The notes under the pieces: generated by a model
The model's input: the letters and a program-made list of their open reading frames with translations, nothing else
Database searches by the model: none
What the model was told of the DNA's origin: nothing
Made by a program: the position numbers and the translations under genes
Source: an uncultured Gemmatimonadota bacterium
Lineage (GTDB): Bacteria; Gemmatimonadota; Gemmatimonadetes; Gemmatimonadales; Gemmatimonadaceae
Length of the DNA stretch: 64,000 bases
Direction of reading: 5' to 3'
Assembly: GCA_903882745.1 (NCBI GenBank)
Contig: CAIRYG010000013.1
Location: forward strand, 1 to 64,000
Shown here: positions 17,828 to 27,195 of the stretch, piece by piece
Layout of the letters: the number at the start of each line of letters is the position of its first letter
Numbering within the stretch: the first letter of the stretch is position 1

Positions 17828-18309
17828 TTCCGACGAAGCGCGGGTTCCGCCGTTACACAGTTCTGCTTGAAGTCCACGCTACAATCGCCAGAGCGCTCGG
17901 TAGCGTGTGCCGACGTGCGTCTCTTCTCGTAGCTCTGGGCTTGCATCCCGCGTCCGCCCAGCGCGCCGATTCCTTGGAACTACGGTCGCTGGCACCCAAA
18001 GGTCCTGTCGTCGCCGGAAGGTCGTTCGAGATCAAGATGACCCTTGAGGTACGGTTACAGGCGAGTGACTCGGCGCGCGTGCAGCTTTTCTCCAACTCCT
18101 TGGAGCCGCATCGATTCGTGGAAATTGCGCACGCCAAGGTTGTTCGCGGAGTGCAGACTGTTACGCTTACGGCGAGGGCCGTACCTGTCGATTGGGGGTC
18201 TGAAGGGCACTGGTCGTTGTTCGTCGCCATGATTCCGTCCCCGTCACCGAATACCAGAGCTTCTCCACTCACAAGACTGAACGTTCCGATCGACATTGTT
18301 GTAAGGTAA
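17824..18309 (+). CDS. secreted small protein of unknown function
   Basis: 161 residues beginning at the ATGA overlap with the preceding gene. An N-terminal basic region is followed by a hydrophobic signal segment (SLLVALGLHPASAQRAD), predicting export. The remaining 115 residues form a likely beta-sandwich (GPVVAGRSFEIKMTLEV; VVRGVQTVTLTARAV), as in small Ig-like domains. It ends just before the shared hairpin at 18312, which also terminates yceI from the other strand. Confidence 0.65.
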   Translation: MIPTKRGFRRYTVLLEVHATIARALGSVCRRASLLVALGLHPASAQRADSLELRSLAPKGPVVAGRSFEIKMTLEVRLQASDSARVQLFSNSLEPHRFVEIAHAKVVRGVQTVTLTARAVPVDWGSEGHWSLFVAMIPSPSPNTRASPLTRLNVPIDIVVR

Positions 18310-18310
18310 G

Positions 18311-18460
18311 AACGGCGGCCCCGGAATCTCCGGAGCCGCCGTCCTCACATCGCCTGCTGGGACCCTTACGCGGCAGCCGCCTCGGCCACGGCCTGCACTT
18401 CGAACGCAAGCTTGACGTCGTCGCTCAGCAGAAAGCCACCAGTCTCGAGCGCCGTGTTCC
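18311..18460. repeat. direct repeat, copy B (partner 15573-15722)
   Basis: This copy contains the hairpin and the 3' end of the intact yceI gene. It is the likely parental copy because the gene it belongs to is complete, whereas copy A belongs to a truncated remnant. Confidence 0.85.
18312..18342. terminator. bidirectional GC-rich hairpin
   Basis: Arms acggcggccccgga and tccggagccgccgt pair with one mismatch around ATC. It lies three bases after the stop of the plus-strand cassette and 24 bases past the stop of yceI on the minus strand. Confidence 0.7.
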
Positions 18461-18893
18461 ATTCCAAGCCCCAGTCCTTACGGTTGATCGTGGCGGACAC
18501 GTTGACAGCCGCGCGCTGATTGCCCCAGGGATCCTTGACCGGCGACGCATACTCACCGGTGAGGGTCACCGGCTTGGTCACGCCCTTCATGGTCAGATGG
18601 CCGGTGATCGTGATGTCGTCGCCGCTCTGGCTGATGGCCGTGGAGCGGAAGGTCGCCAAGGGGTTGTTGGCGACATCAAAGAAGTCCGCCGAACGGAGAT
18701 GGTCGTCGCGCTGCTGCTGGTTGGTGTCGATGCTGGCGACGTCAATGTCGAGCGAGACGGTCGTGAGCGTGCCCGCGGCATCGCTCTCGCCAAAACCGGT
18801 GAGCGTCTTAAAACGGCCGCGCACGGTCGAAATCATCATGTGCTTGATGGCGAACTCGGCCTGCGAATGGGTCACGTCGATATTCCACTTCAT
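18366..18893 (-). CDS. YceI-family lipocalin-like protein
   Basis: 175 residues, the usual size for the family when no signal peptide is present. The YceI barrel is clear: the N-terminal WNIDVTHSQAEFAIKHMM, ADFFDVANNPLATFRST, GHLTMKGVTKPVTL and the C-terminal NRKDWGL segment. Family members bind polyisoprenoid or similar lipids. The lack of a leader suggests a cytoplasmic location here. It lies 109 bp downstream of marR on the same strand, with a palindrome just upstream that copies the operator at the marR start, so MarR probably controls it. Confidence 0.93.
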   Translation of the reverse strand: MKWNIDVTHSQAEFAIKHMMISTVRGRFKTLTGFGESDAAGTLTTVSLDIDVASIDTNQQQRDDHLRSADFFDVANNPLATFRSTAISQSGDDITITGHLTMKGVTKPVTLTGEYASPVKDPWGNQRAAVNVSATINRKDWGLEWNTALETGGFLLSDDVKLAFEVQAVAEAAAA

Positions 18894-18956
18894 GCGTTGG
18901 GGCTCCTGGCGGTGTTAGCGGTACGGTATACGTTCTGAAATACTCTTATACTATAA

Positions 18957-18972
18957 ATCTTACTTCTAAGAT
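18957..18972. promoter_or_regulatory. probable MarR operator upstream of yceI
   Basis: atcttacttctaagat is an inverted repeat (ATCTTA, four-base spacer, TAAGAT) 64 bases before the yceI start, in AT-rich DNA that should hold the promoter. It differs by one base from the palindrome at the marR start (19538-19553). Confidence 0.7.
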
Positions 18973-19002
18973 ATTACCACAAGAAAAAAGGGGAGTCAAG
19001 GG

Positions 19003-19539
19003 CTACGAAGCGGAGTTGTTCAGTTCGGCCACGGCTTTCTTGCAGCGCGGGGTCTCCGAGGCGACCCGCTCGGCCTCTTTCCCGAGCGCCTTGAGCGCTG
19101 AGATCAGGGTTTTTTGTTCGTCGACGGGAAGTCCGGCCACGGCGTCGCGGATCGCGGCGGCATGCGCCGGGAAGATCTCATGCATGAGCGCTTCACCCTC
19201 TGGGGTGAGCGCGGCATAGCGGGCGCGTCGGTCACTCGGGCACTCGCGGCGCTCCACCAGCCCGCGCTTCGCGAGCTTGTCCACGAGGAAGGTGATGCCA
19301 CCACTCGACACGAGCACCTTTCGCTGCACTTCGCCCAAGAGCATCGGTCCCTTGTGGAAGAGCACCTCGATAATCGCGAACTCGGCGGGGCTGAGTCCGT
19401 GGCTCTCGATGTCGTTGATGGACACTTGCTGCACCGCCCACTGCGCACGGCTTAGGACAACCCAGAGCTTGAGCGCTGTGGCGGTCGGGAGGTCGTGATC
19501 GGTTCGGGCGGGAGCAGGCGACGGCTGGGGGGATTTCAT
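19003..19539 (-). CDS. MarR-family transcriptional regulator
   Basis: 178 residues. The winged helix is visible: LSPAEFAIIEVLFHKGPMLL, the recognition helix region VLVSSGGITFLVDKLAKRGL and the wing with RRECPSDRRARYAALTPEG. The N-terminal extension and C-terminal helix for dimerisation are of normal length. The start codon lies within a perfect 8-bp palindrome, so autorepression is likely. The yceI gene downstream carries a matching site. The inducing ligand is unknown. Confidence 0.93.
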   Translation of the reverse strand: MKSPQPSPAPARTDHDLPTATALKLWVVLSRAQWAVQQVSINDIESHGLSPAEFAIIEVLFHKGPMLLGEVQRKVLVSSGGITFLVDKLAKRGLVERRECPSDRRARYAALTPEGEALMHEIFPAHAAAIRDAVAGLPVDEQKTLISALKALGKEAERVASETPRCKKAVAELNNSAS

Positions 19540-19554
19540 CTTAGTTCTAAGATG
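19537..19554. promoter_or_regulatory. probable MarR operator at the marR start
   Basis: CATCTTAG, two bases, CTAAGATG: a perfect 8-bp inverted repeat overlapping the marR initiation codon. The central 16 bases equal the yceI-side site except for one position. Binding here would also sit upstream of the divergent Uma2 gene. Confidence 0.75.
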
Positions 19555-19629
19555 TTGGTAACGCGGCGCGAGGGCAAGGGTCGGCTGGGGGATGCCGAGT
19601 TGCGAAACGTCGACCGCCGAGCGTACGCT

Positions 19630-20208
19630 ATGGGAATGGCTGAAGTGTTACGGAAGTATTGGCGCCCCGTGGATGTGCAGGCGCTCCCGTATGGACGGGA
19701 GCGGTACGAGTGCATTGCTGGGGAGTTGTTGGTGACGCCGGCACCGCGCCATGCGCATCAGCGGGTAGTGGCGGCGCTCTTCGCCGAGCTGCATCGTGCG
19801 CTTCAGGGAACGCGCGGGCTTGAGGCGCTCTTCTCGCCCGCCGATCTCGAGTTGGAGCCTGGGACGCTCGTTCAGCCGGACATCTTTGTCGAGCGGCAGC
19901 AGGGCGTGGTGCGTGCGGACCGCAGCTGGAAGGAGGTGCAGCGGCTTGCGCTGGTGATCGAAGTGCTCTCGCCGAGTTCGGCGCGCTTCGATCGTGGCGC
20001 GAAGCGCGCGCTGTATCAGCGCGCGCAGGTAGAAGAGTATTGGATTGTGGATCTCGAGGCGCGCGCCGTGGAGCGGTGGGTGCGCGGGGCGATTGCGCCA
20101 GTGAATGAGCGGGAGTGGCTCACCTGGAACGCCGAGGGAATGACCGCGCCGCTGCGTCTCAACCTCCGAGATTTCTTCCAGCTGACGCTCGGTCCGGCCG
20201 ACGGCTGA
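19630..20208 (+). CDS. Uma2-family PD-(D/E)xK nuclease-like protein
   Basis: 192 residues from the ATG at 19630 (a second ATG at 19636 is also possible); longer in-frame starts overlap the marR operator. The Uma2/DUF820 pattern is present: RYECIAGELLVTPAP, HQRVVAALFAELH, the acidic pair LELEPGTLVQPDIFV, and LVIEVLSPSS followed by YWIVDL. These supply the Asp and Glu-x-Lys-like positions of restriction-endonuclease folds. Family members are abundant in cyanobacteria and Gemmatimonadota and their role is poorly known. It is divergent from marR and converges on fadA. Confidence 0.85.
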   Translation: MGMAEVLRKYWRPVDVQALPYGRERYECIAGELLVTPAPRHAHQRVVAALFAELHRALQGTRGLEALFSPADLELEPGTLVQPDIFVERQQGVVRADRSWKEVQRLALVIEVLSPSSARFDRGAKRALYQRAQVEEYWIVDLEARAVERWVRGAIAPVNEREWLTWNAEGMTAPLRLNLRDFFQLTLGPADG

Positions 20209-20226
20209 TTCACAGCGCCGTCGGCC
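20196..20226. terminator. bidirectional hairpin between Uma2 gene and fadA
   Basis: Ten-base arms ggccgacggc (20196-20205) and gccgtcggcc (20217-20226) are perfect complements around 11 bases. The left arm overlaps the last codons of the Uma2 gene; the hairpin ends 12 bases before the fadA stop. Confidence 0.65.
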
Positions 20227-20238
20227 AAGCCCGTGTCG

Positions 20239-21414
20239 TTACATGCCGAACACCTCAAAGATCCCCGCCGCGCCCATGCCGCCACCGACGCACATGGTGA
20301 CCATGCCGAGCCCGCCACCACGCGCACGGAGCTCGTGCACGAGCTGCGTGGTGAGCTTGGCGCCGGTGGCGCCGAGTGGGTGACCGAGCGCGATCGCGCC
20401 GCCATTGACGTTGAGGCGCGTGGTGTCGATGCCGAGGTCCTTTACCACCGCGAGCCCCTGCGCGGCGAAGGCCTCGTTCAACTCGATCAGGTTGATCTGG
20501 TCGAGCCGTAGTCCGGCCTTCGCGAGCGCCTTGGGTACTGCGGCCACCGGCCCGATTCCCATCACATCGGGTTCGACGCCGGCCACCGCGAACGACACGA
20601 AGCGCGCGAGTGGGGTGAGACCGAGCGCCTTGGCCTTCTCGGCGCTCATCATCAGCACGGCAGCGGCACCGTCGCTGAGCGGGCTACTGTTACCGGCCGT
20701 GACGCTACCGCCCCGCTTGAAGGCCGGAGGGAGCTTCGCGAGCCCTTCGATGGTCGTGGCGCCGCGCACCATCTCATCGGTCGCGAACATCCCGTCCACG
20801 ACCGTCTTCTTGGCGCCTTTCCACGTCACCTTCTGCACGGGTACCGGTACGATCTGACCGGTGAACGCCCCGCGCGCTTGTGCGGCCGCGGCCTTCTGCT
20901 GGCTCTCGAGCGCGAACTGGTCCTGCATCTCGCGCGTGATCCCCCAGCGCTTGGCCACACGTTCGGCGGTGAAGCCCATGCCGATGTTCAACTCGGCCAT
21001 CTCCGGATGCAGGCGCGTGTGGTACCCCGACATCGGCACCGCACTCATCATCTCCACGCCGCCGGCGACGACGATGTCCTGCATGCCGCTCATGATGGCC
21101 TGCGCGCCCATCGCGACGGTCTGCAGGCCACTCGAGCAGAAGCGGTTCACAGTCGCACCGCTCACGCTCACCGGGTATCCGGCGCGCAGCAGTGCGAGAC
21201 GCGACACGTTCAACCCCTGCGACGACTCGGGCATGGCGCAGCCCCAGAGCACATCGTCGACGAGCGCATTGTCCAACTGCACCCGCGCGGTCACGTCCTT
21301 GAGCACTGCCGCCGAGAGATCGATGGGCAGCGTGGCGGCGAGCGATCCGTCCTTCTTGCCGCGCCCGACCGCAGAGCGGACAGCGCTGACGATGACAACT
21401 TCACGAATGTTCAT
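20239..21414 (-). CDS. fadA: acetyl-CoA acyltransferase (thiolase)
   Basis: 391 residues, standard thiolase length. Catalytic residues are visible: nucleophile Cys93 in NRFCSSG, His345 in GHPLGATG and Cys375 in MCVGGGMG. It cleaves 3-ketoacyl-CoA to acetyl-CoA and a shortened acyl-CoA in the cytoplasm. The ATG lies two bases after the stop of the upstream 3-hydroxyacyl-CoA dehydrogenase gene, forming a two-gene beta-oxidation operon. The degradative FadA type is favoured over biosynthetic acetoacetyl-CoA thiolase because of that partner. Confidence 0.93.
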   Translation of the reverse strand: MNIREVVIVSAVRSAVGRGKKDGSLAATLPIDLSAAVLKDVTARVQLDNALVDDVLWGCAMPESSQGLNVSRLALLRAGYPVSVSGATVNRFCSSGLQTVAMGAQAIMSGMQDIVVAGGVEMMSAVPMSGYHTRLHPEMAELNIGMGFTAERVAKRWGITREMQDQFALESQQKAAAAQARGAFTGQIVPVPVQKVTWKGAKKTVVDGMFATDEMVRGATTIEGLAKLPPAFKRGGSVTAGNSSPLSDGAAAVLMMSAEKAKALGLTPLARFVSFAVAGVEPDVMGIGPVAAVPKALAKAGLRLDQINLIELNEAFAAQGLAVVKDLGIDTTRLNVNGGAIALGHPLGATGAKLTTQLVHELRARGGGLGMVTMCVGGGMGAAGIFEVFGM

Positions 21415-21416
21415 GG

Positions 21417-23726
21417 TCAGTTCCTCAGCGGCTTGCCGGTTTCGAGCATGTACTTGATGCGAGCCTGCGTCTCCGCGGTGCCGAGGAGCTTGAGGGTCGC
21501 TTCACGCTCAAGGTCAATGATGTCTTGTTCAGTGACGTCGCGCGGCGGTCCATCGCCACCGGCGAGCACATACGCGATCTCGTGACCAATGCGCACGTCG
21601 TGTGCGCTCGCTTGTCCAGCTTCCTGGAATGAGAAGAGCGCGTAGTCCAAGTTGCCGAGCCATTCGCGGCCACCAACCCGGATCGTCTTCATGGCGGGCG
21701 TCACATAGTCGTGCGCCAGATCGAGCACTCGCGCCTTCGCGTCGCTGATCAGCGTGTCGCGGTTGAACGAGATGCGATCGGCCATCGGACGCAGGAAGCC
21801 CATTTTGCGAGCTTCCAACGCACTGGTGCTCGTCGCCGCGAGGGCGATGAGCTTGAAGGCACGCTTGGCGGCTTCGAACGGATCGGCCTCTTCATACGGC
21901 TGTAGCGCACCGACGAAGCGGAACAAGAGCTCCTTGGTGCCGCAGCCGCTCGGAATGATCCCCACACCGACTTCCACTAACCCGAGATACAACTCAGCGT
22001 GCGCCTGAATACGGTCGCAGTGCAACGAGAACTCCACGCCGCCGCCCAGGCAGAGACCGAAGGGCGCGCTGACGACGGGGAAGGGCGCACGCCGCACCGA
22101 CATCACCGCATCCTGGAAGGCCTTCACGCTGGCTTCGATCGCTTTCCAGTCGCCGGCGGCCGCAGCACCCGCAGCAGCGCCGAGATTGGCACCGGCGGAG
22201 AAGGTGCGCGGGTCGTCATTGCCGAGGACGAGCCCCGCGTAGTTGCCGCTGACCACGCGATCGATCGACGTGGCGACCATCTCGAGCACGCCCGGTCCGA
22301 GCGTATTCATCTTGCCGCAGAACTCGAGGCAGAGCACGCCGTCGCCCAGGTCGCGCAGTCTGGCTTCCGTGTTGGACTCGACGACTGGGGTGTTGGCGAG
22401 AATGATCTGGCCCGGGATTTTCGGCAGTGCAATGCGCGGACCGGTCGCGGTCGCGAGGGTGATCGCCTCGCCGGTTCCTTCGTAGAACGCGGTGCCCGCA
22501 TTTGCGAGCAGCGGCGGGATCGTCTTGCCCGCCTTCGTGAACTCCGCGCGGAGCCAATCGAGGCCGAGCGCGTCCATCACCTTGAACGGTCCGATCTCCC
22601 AGCCGTAGCCCCATTCGAGCGCACGGTCCACGGCGGCGAGATCGTACGCGAGGTCGGGCGTCAGCGAGAGGCAGTAGTGGCACTGCTCCACGAGGAGTGT
22701 GCGGAGGAAGTCGCCATGGGTGCCGAGGAGATCCTTGGCTCTGTTGACGCGCTGAACGGCGGGGAGTTTGAGGAGGGCGTCGATTTCTGGCGTGGAAAAA
22801 CGGCCTTGGTCCTCGTACTCGAGCGTTTTCCAGTTGAGGGTAAGGATGTCCTTACCCTTCTTGTTGTAGAAACCGGCTTTGGTTTTGTCGCCGAGTCGCC
22901 CTGAGGTGACGAGCTCGTAGATCCACGGGGCGAGCGAGAGGTCCTCGCCGGTGGTATCGCTGAGTCCCTTGGTGACGTGCACCAGCACGTCGATGCCGGA
23001 GAGATCGCCCGTGCGGAAGGTCGCGGTTTTGGCGCGGGCGAGGAGCGCGCCGGTGAGTGTGTCGACTTCACTGATGGTGAGGTCGTAGTGCATCATCGCA
23101 CGTCCGGCGACGACCATGCCGTGCACGCCCAGTCGGTTGGCGACGAAGCCCGGGACATCCTTGGCGATGACGATGCCTTTGCCGAGGATGCGTTCTTGGA
23201 AGTGGCGCACGGCGTCGAGGACTTCCGGTGCCGTTTCGGGCGTCGGGATGATCTCGAGGAGGTGCATGTAGCGCGGCGGATTGAAGTAGTGCGTGCCGCA
23301 GAATTGTTGGCGGAACCGTTCGGAGCGTCCCTCGAGCAGAATCGCCATCGGGATGCCCGAGGTATTCGAGGTGACGATCGCGTGCGGCGCGAGCTGTTCG
23401 ATTTTGGCGAAGAGCTCTTGCTTGGGTTTTGGTTGTTCGATGATGACTTCGACGATCCAATCGCAATCGCTGAGCAGGTGGAGATGGTCAGCGGTGTTGC
23501 CCGTGGTGATCAGGGCAGCAGCGGCGGCGTCCATGAAGGCCGCGGGTTTGTTCTTGATCGCTTTGGTGAGCCCATTTTTGGCGGGCGCGGAGCGGTCGGG
23601 TGACGCCGGATCGTCGGATCCTGGGATGTCGAGGAGAACGACCGGGAGTCCTGCGGACGCGCAGAGGGCGGCGATGCCGTGCCCCATGACGCCGGCGCCG
23701 ACGACGCCGACTTTGGTGATGCGCAT
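21417..23726 (-). CDS. fadN: 3-hydroxyacyl-CoA dehydrogenase / enoyl-CoA hydratase, FadN-type
   Basis: 769 residues. The N-terminal NAD-binding domain ([15 protein letters not shown]) and the HAD C-terminal domains ([24 protein letters not shown]) come first, and the crotonase-like domain comes last (about residues 470-680; [23 protein letters not shown]). This order is the reverse of E. coli FadB and matches B. subtilis FadN. It would hydrate enoyl-CoA and oxidise 3-hydroxyacyl-CoA. It is coupled to fadA with a 2-bp gap. No separate acyl-CoA dehydrogenase is in this operon. Confidence 0.92.
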   Translation of the reverse strand: MRITKVGVVGAGVMGHGIAALCASAGLPVVLLDIPGSDDPASPDRSAPAKNGLTKAIKNKPAAFMDAAAAALITTGNTADHLHLLSDCDWIVEVIIEQPKPKQELFAKIEQLAPHAIVTSNTSGIPMAILLEGRSERFRQQFCGTHYFNPPRYMHLLEIIPTPETAPEVLDAVRHFQERILGKGIVIAKDVPGFVANRLGVHGMVVAGRAMMHYDLTISEVDTLTGALLARAKTATFRTGDLSGIDVLVHVTKGLSDTTGEDLSLAPWIYELVTSGRLGDKTKAGFYNKKGKDILTLNWKTLEYEDQGRFSTPEIDALLKLPAVQRVNRAKDLLGTHGDFLRTLLVEQCHYCLSLTPDLAYDLAAVDRALEWGYGWEIGPFKVMDALGLDWLRAEFTKAGKTIPPLLANAGTAFYEGTGEAITLATATGPRIALPKIPGQIILANTPVVESNTEARLRDLGDGVLCLEFCGKMNTLGPGVLEMVATSIDRVVSGNYAGLVLGNDDPRTFSAGANLGAAAGAAAAGDWKAIEASVKAFQDAVMSVRRAPFPVVSAPFGLCLGGGVEFSLHCDRIQAHAELYLGLVEVGVGIIPSGCGTKELLFRFVGALQPYEEADPFEAAKRAFKLIALAATSTSALEARKMGFLRPMADRISFNRDTLISDAKARVLDLAHDYVTPAMKTIRVGGREWLGNLDYALFSFQEAGQASAHDVRIGHEIAYVLAGGDGPPRDVTEQDIIDLEREATLKLLGTAETQARIKYMLETGKPLRN

Positions 23727-23793
23727 GCGGGGTGCCTCGAGATGAGGGTGATGCGTGAGGCGCGGGTCGCTGGGCTAGCCGCGCTGATTAATA

Positions 23794-23830
23794 GTAAACC
23801 GGCGACGTGGTAACCACGTCGCCGGTTTAC
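23794..23830. terminator. perfect 17-bp stem-loop
   Basis: gtaaaccggcgacgtgg and its exact complement flank TAA. It lies 41 bases past the stop of the BNR gene and 68 bases before the fadN start on the minus strand, so it should end the BNR transcript and insulate fadN. Confidence 0.8.
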
Positions 23831-23870
23831 AATCTGCTACTCGTGCAATCAGCGCACAGCTACCGCTCGA

Positions 23871-26800
23871 TCACGGAACGAAGCTGCACCCCTCGGCCTT
23901 CGCGCACTTCGGATCGACCGGGATCATCCCCAGCCGCTTGAGCTCCGCGTTGAACGCCTTGAGGTCGATGCTGAAGACCTTGTCCTTCCGGTCCGTCTGC
24001 ACCTTGAGGAGCTTGACGTACTCGTCGTAAAGCGCCGGCAGGTTGTTCGTCGGGCGGCCTTCACCTGCCGTGACCATGCGCAGGAGATTCGCCAATCGGT
24101 TATTGATGCGGATCGGGAAGTTGAGCGGATCTTGGCCCGCCTGGTTCTTCACCTGGTAGATGTCGTCTTCGACATCGGCGCTGTTGAAGCTCAGCTTGTC
24201 GCCCGTCTCCTTGAGCTTCGCGTCCTGCGCCTTCTTGAGACGGTCGGCCACCTGCGCCTTCACGTTGCGCAGATCGATGACCGCTTGGTTGGCCTCGCTC
24301 GCACGATTGCGGGCCTTGATCGCCAGCGCGAACTGCGCGCGGAGATCGGCGTCGCTCACATCGGTGATCATCGGGTTGCGCTTGACCTTGAACTTCTGCG
24401 TCTGCGATTTGCCATCAACCGTCAGGCGCACCTGATACGTGCCTGGCGGCGCGACTGGTCCTTGCGTGCTGGCACCCCAGAGAATCATTCCCGGGAATGA
24501 GGTGACCCCCTCGTAGCGCATGTCCCAGTTCAAGCGATTCATGCCAACGGTGGTCGCCGGAGCTGGCGTTGGCACAGCGCCGCGTCCACCGCCACGACCA
24601 GCCGGAGCCGGCGGTGCCGTATCCGGACCGAACGACTTCACGAGCGTGCCCGTGCTGTCGAGCACGTCGATCGTGACCTGCTTGGCGGCCTTCTTGAGTA
24701 AATAGGTGAAGGTCGCGCCCGGACCCGTGCGATACGCAGCGGCCGGCTCATACATCCAGGCATCGGCGGCATCGACTGCAGCGCCCGTCTGACGGAGCGG
24801 ACCGATATTGTCGAGAATGTAGAAGCCGCGTCCATGCGTCGCGATCGCGAGCTCGTTGTCCTGCACGATCAAATCGCTGACCGGTACGTCGGGGAGGTTG
24901 AGCGAGAGCGATTCCCACTTCGCGCCGTCATCGTACGAGATGTACACGCCGTGCTGCGAGGCCGCGTACAACAGCCCCTTGCGCGTGGGATCTTCGCGGA
25001 TCGCGTGCATCCAGTCGTCCGCACGGATCCCGTTGATGATCTTCGTCCACGTCTTACCATAGTCGGCCGTCTTGAACAAATACGGCGTCTTGTCATCCAT
25101 CAGCGGGCGACGCACGGAGATATACGCGACGCCAGCATCGAACGCCGAGGCGTCAATCTGCGAGACACGTCCGAAATCGGGCATCCCCTTGGGCGTGACG
25201 TTCGTCCACGTCTTGCCGCCGTCCTTGGTCACATGCACGAGCCCGTCGTCCGAGCCGGTCCAGATGACATTGATATCCTTCTTGCTCGGCCCAACCGAGA
25301 AGATCACGCCGTAGACTTCGGGGCCGTTCATGTCGCCCGTGATCGGACCGCCCGAGGTCCCCATGGTGTTGGGGTCATGGCGCGTGAGGTCGCCGCTGAT
25401 CGCCGTCCAGTTCTGCCCACCGTCACGCGTCTTCCAGAGGCGCTGCGACGACACGAAAAGCAACTTCGGGTCGAGCTTCGAGAAGACGATCGGGTAGGTC
25501 CACTGCCAGCGCTCTTTGATCTCAGCGCTGGGCTCGCCTGAGTAGAACCAGGGGTACGGGTTCACTTCACGGTGCTGCTCGTTGCGACGGTTGTACTTGT
25601 CGAGATAGCCGCCGTTGTTGGTGCCGGAATAGAAGACGTCCGGATCGAGCGGGTCGGGTGCGATATAGCCAGGCTCACCGCCGCCCGCCTGATACGACGG
25701 CGCTGCCGTCGGTGCTGCACCGCGTCCACCACCGCCGCCGCCACGTCCACCGCGTCCGCCGCCCTGCGTGTAGTTCCAGTTGAACGGCACGCAGAGCGTC
25801 GTGTTGTCCTGCTGCGACCCGCACACGTGGTACGGCAGGTGCGCCGTCGCCGCGATGTGATAGAACTGCTCGGTCGGGAAGGTCTGGGCGCTAAATGACG
25901 CGCCGGTGTTCATCGAGACGGCGCCGCCGCCGTCATTGCCGTTCACGAGATGCTTGGTGTCGTCCGGATCAATCCAGAGATCATGGTGATCGCCGTGGGT
26001 GCCGTTGCCGATGCTCACCATCGTCTTGCCGCCGTCGGTCGAGCGGTACGCGCTCGTGTTGAGCATGTACACCGTGTTCTCGTCCTTCGGATCCGCAAAC
26101 ACGTGCGTGTAGTAGAACGCGCGCTGGCGAACATTGCGATCGGTGGAGATCAGCTTCCAGGTGGCGCCTGCGTCATCAGAGCTCAAGAGCCCGCCGTCTT
26201 CATTCTCCACGAGCGCATACACGCGCTTGGAGTTCGCGCCGCTCACGCTCACGCCGATACGCCCAATCAGCCCCTTGGGCATGCCGGGGTTGCGGGTGAT
26301 CTCGGTCCAGGTCTCACCGCCATCGATGCTCTTGAAGAGTCCGCTGCCGGGCCCACCGCTCGACATCGTGAATTCTTTGCGGTACGCCTCCCACATGGCG
26401 GCGTACATGATGTTCGGGTTGTTGCGGTCGATGCTGATGTCGATCGCGGCGGTCTTGTCGTCGCGATACAGCACCTTCTTCCACGACTTGCCACCGTCGA
26501 TGCTCTTGTAGACACCACGGTCCTCGTTCGGCGCCGAGTGCTTGCCGAAGGCGGCGACAAAGATGATGTCGGGGTTGGTCGGGTGGATGCGGATCTTGGA
26601 GATATTCTCCGACTTCTCAAAGCCGATGTGCGTCCAGGTCTTGCCGGCGTCGGCGCTCTTATAGACGCCGTCGCCGGCCATGATGTTGCCGCGGATGCAG
26701 GTCTCGCCCGTACCGATGTAGACGATATCCGGGTTCGACTCGCTCACCGCCACGGCGCCAACCGACGAGCTCTTGATCTGGCCGTCGGTCACGGGGGCCC

Positions 26801-27092
26801 AGTTTTCACCGCCATCGGTGGTCTTCCAGAGACCACCGCCGACGGCGCCGAAGTAGGCTTCCTTGGCGCGTCCCTTAACGCCGCTGACGGCAATCGATCG
26901 GCCGCCGCGGTCGGGGCCGATGCTGCGCCAACGGAATGTCTTCAGTACGGTGGAGTCCACCGTGCTGAGCGCTGGGGAACCAGAGGGGGCCGAGTCGCCG
27001 ACGCGCCAGGCGCCGAGGACGAGGGCAAGGGCGGCGCAGGTGGAGACGCCGAGTCGAAGGGCGGGGCGAGCGGGTCGGGGCATTCGGGGCAT
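23871..27092 (-). CDS. secreted BNR/sortilin (VPS10)-like beta-propeller protein
   Basis: 1073 residues. A hydrophobic leader (LGVSTCAALALVLGA) follows an Arg/Pro-rich start. Many Asp-box (BNR) repeats are seen, such as SADAGKTWTHI, SIDGGKSWKKV, SIDGGETWTEI, TRDGGQNWTAI and TKDGGKTWTNV, spaced as in one or two ten-bladed propellers. A Gly/Arg-rich insert (about residues 445-465) and a second one at about 830 interrupt the repeats. The C-terminal 250 residues hold a beta domain and a helical segment. The family includes VPS10-like and glycosidase-related proteins, but many Gemmatimonadota and Acidobacteria members have no known activity. Monocistronic, with its own terminator. Confidence 0.88.
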   Translation of the reverse strand: MPRMPRPARPALRLGVSTCAALALVLGAWRVGDSAPSGSPALSTVDSTVLKTFRWRSIGPDRGGRSIAVSGVKGRAKEAYFGAVGGGLWKTTDGGENWAPVTDGQIKSSSVGAVAVSESNPDIVYIGTGETCIRGNIMAGDGVYKSADAGKTWTHIGFEKSENISKIRIHPTNPDIIFVAAFGKHSAPNEDRGVYKSIDGGKSWKKVLYRDDKTAAIDISIDRNNPNIMYAAMWEAYRKEFTMSSGGPGSGLFKSIDGGETWTEITRNPGMPKGLIGRIGVSVSGANSKRVYALVENEDGGLLSSDDAGATWKLISTDRNVRQRAFYYTHVFADPKDENTVYMLNTSAYRSTDGGKTMVSIGNGTHGDHHDLWIDPDDTKHLVNGNDGGGAVSMNTGASFSAQTFPTEQFYHIAATAHLPYHVCGSQQDNTTLCVPFNWNYTQGGGRGGRGGGGGGRGAAPTAAPSYQAGGGEPGYIAPDPLDPDVFYSGTNNGGYLDKYNRRNEQHREVNPYPWFYSGEPSAEIKERWQWTYPIVFSKLDPKLLFVSSQRLWKTRDGGQNWTAISGDLTRHDPNTMGTSGGPITGDMNGPEVYGVIFSVGPSKKDINVIWTGSDDGLVHVTKDGGKTWTNVTPKGMPDFGRVSQIDASAFDAGVAYISVRRPLMDDKTPYLFKTADYGKTWTKIINGIRADDWMHAIREDPTRKGLLYAASQHGVYISYDDGAKWESLSLNLPDVPVSDLIVQDNELAIATHGRGFYILDNIGPLRQTGAAVDAADAWMYEPAAAYRTGPGATFTYLLKKAAKQVTIDVLDSTGTLVKSFGPDTAPPAPAGRGGGRGAVPTPAPATTVGMNRLNWDMRYEGVTSFPGMILWGASTQGPVAPPGTYQVRLTVDGKSQTQKFKVKRNPMITDVSDADLRAQFALAIKARNRASEANQAVIDLRNVKAQVADRLKKAQDAKLKETGDKLSFNSADVEDDIYQVKNQAGQDPLNFPIRINNRLANLLRMVTAGEGRPTNNLPALYDEYVKLLKVQTDRKDKVFSIDLKAFNAELKRLGMIPVDPKCAKAEGCSFVP

Positions 27093-27159
27093 CCGTTGAG
27101 AGGTCCAGCTTAAACTTCGCTCCCGGGCCCCTGTTCGGGGAGAGGGCGTAGGGAACCAC

Positions 27160-27195
27160 GGCCAGCACCATGGCGAGCACCATGGCCAGCACCAG
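27160..27195. repeat. 12-bp tandem repeat, three copies
   Basis: ggccagcaccat, ggcgagcaccat and ggccagcaccag run in tandem. On the minus strand they encode LVLAMVLAMVLA within a signal-peptide-like leader starting at an ATG at 27216. That frame continues into the BNR gene out of frame, so I do not call it a gene. Confidence 0.75.
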
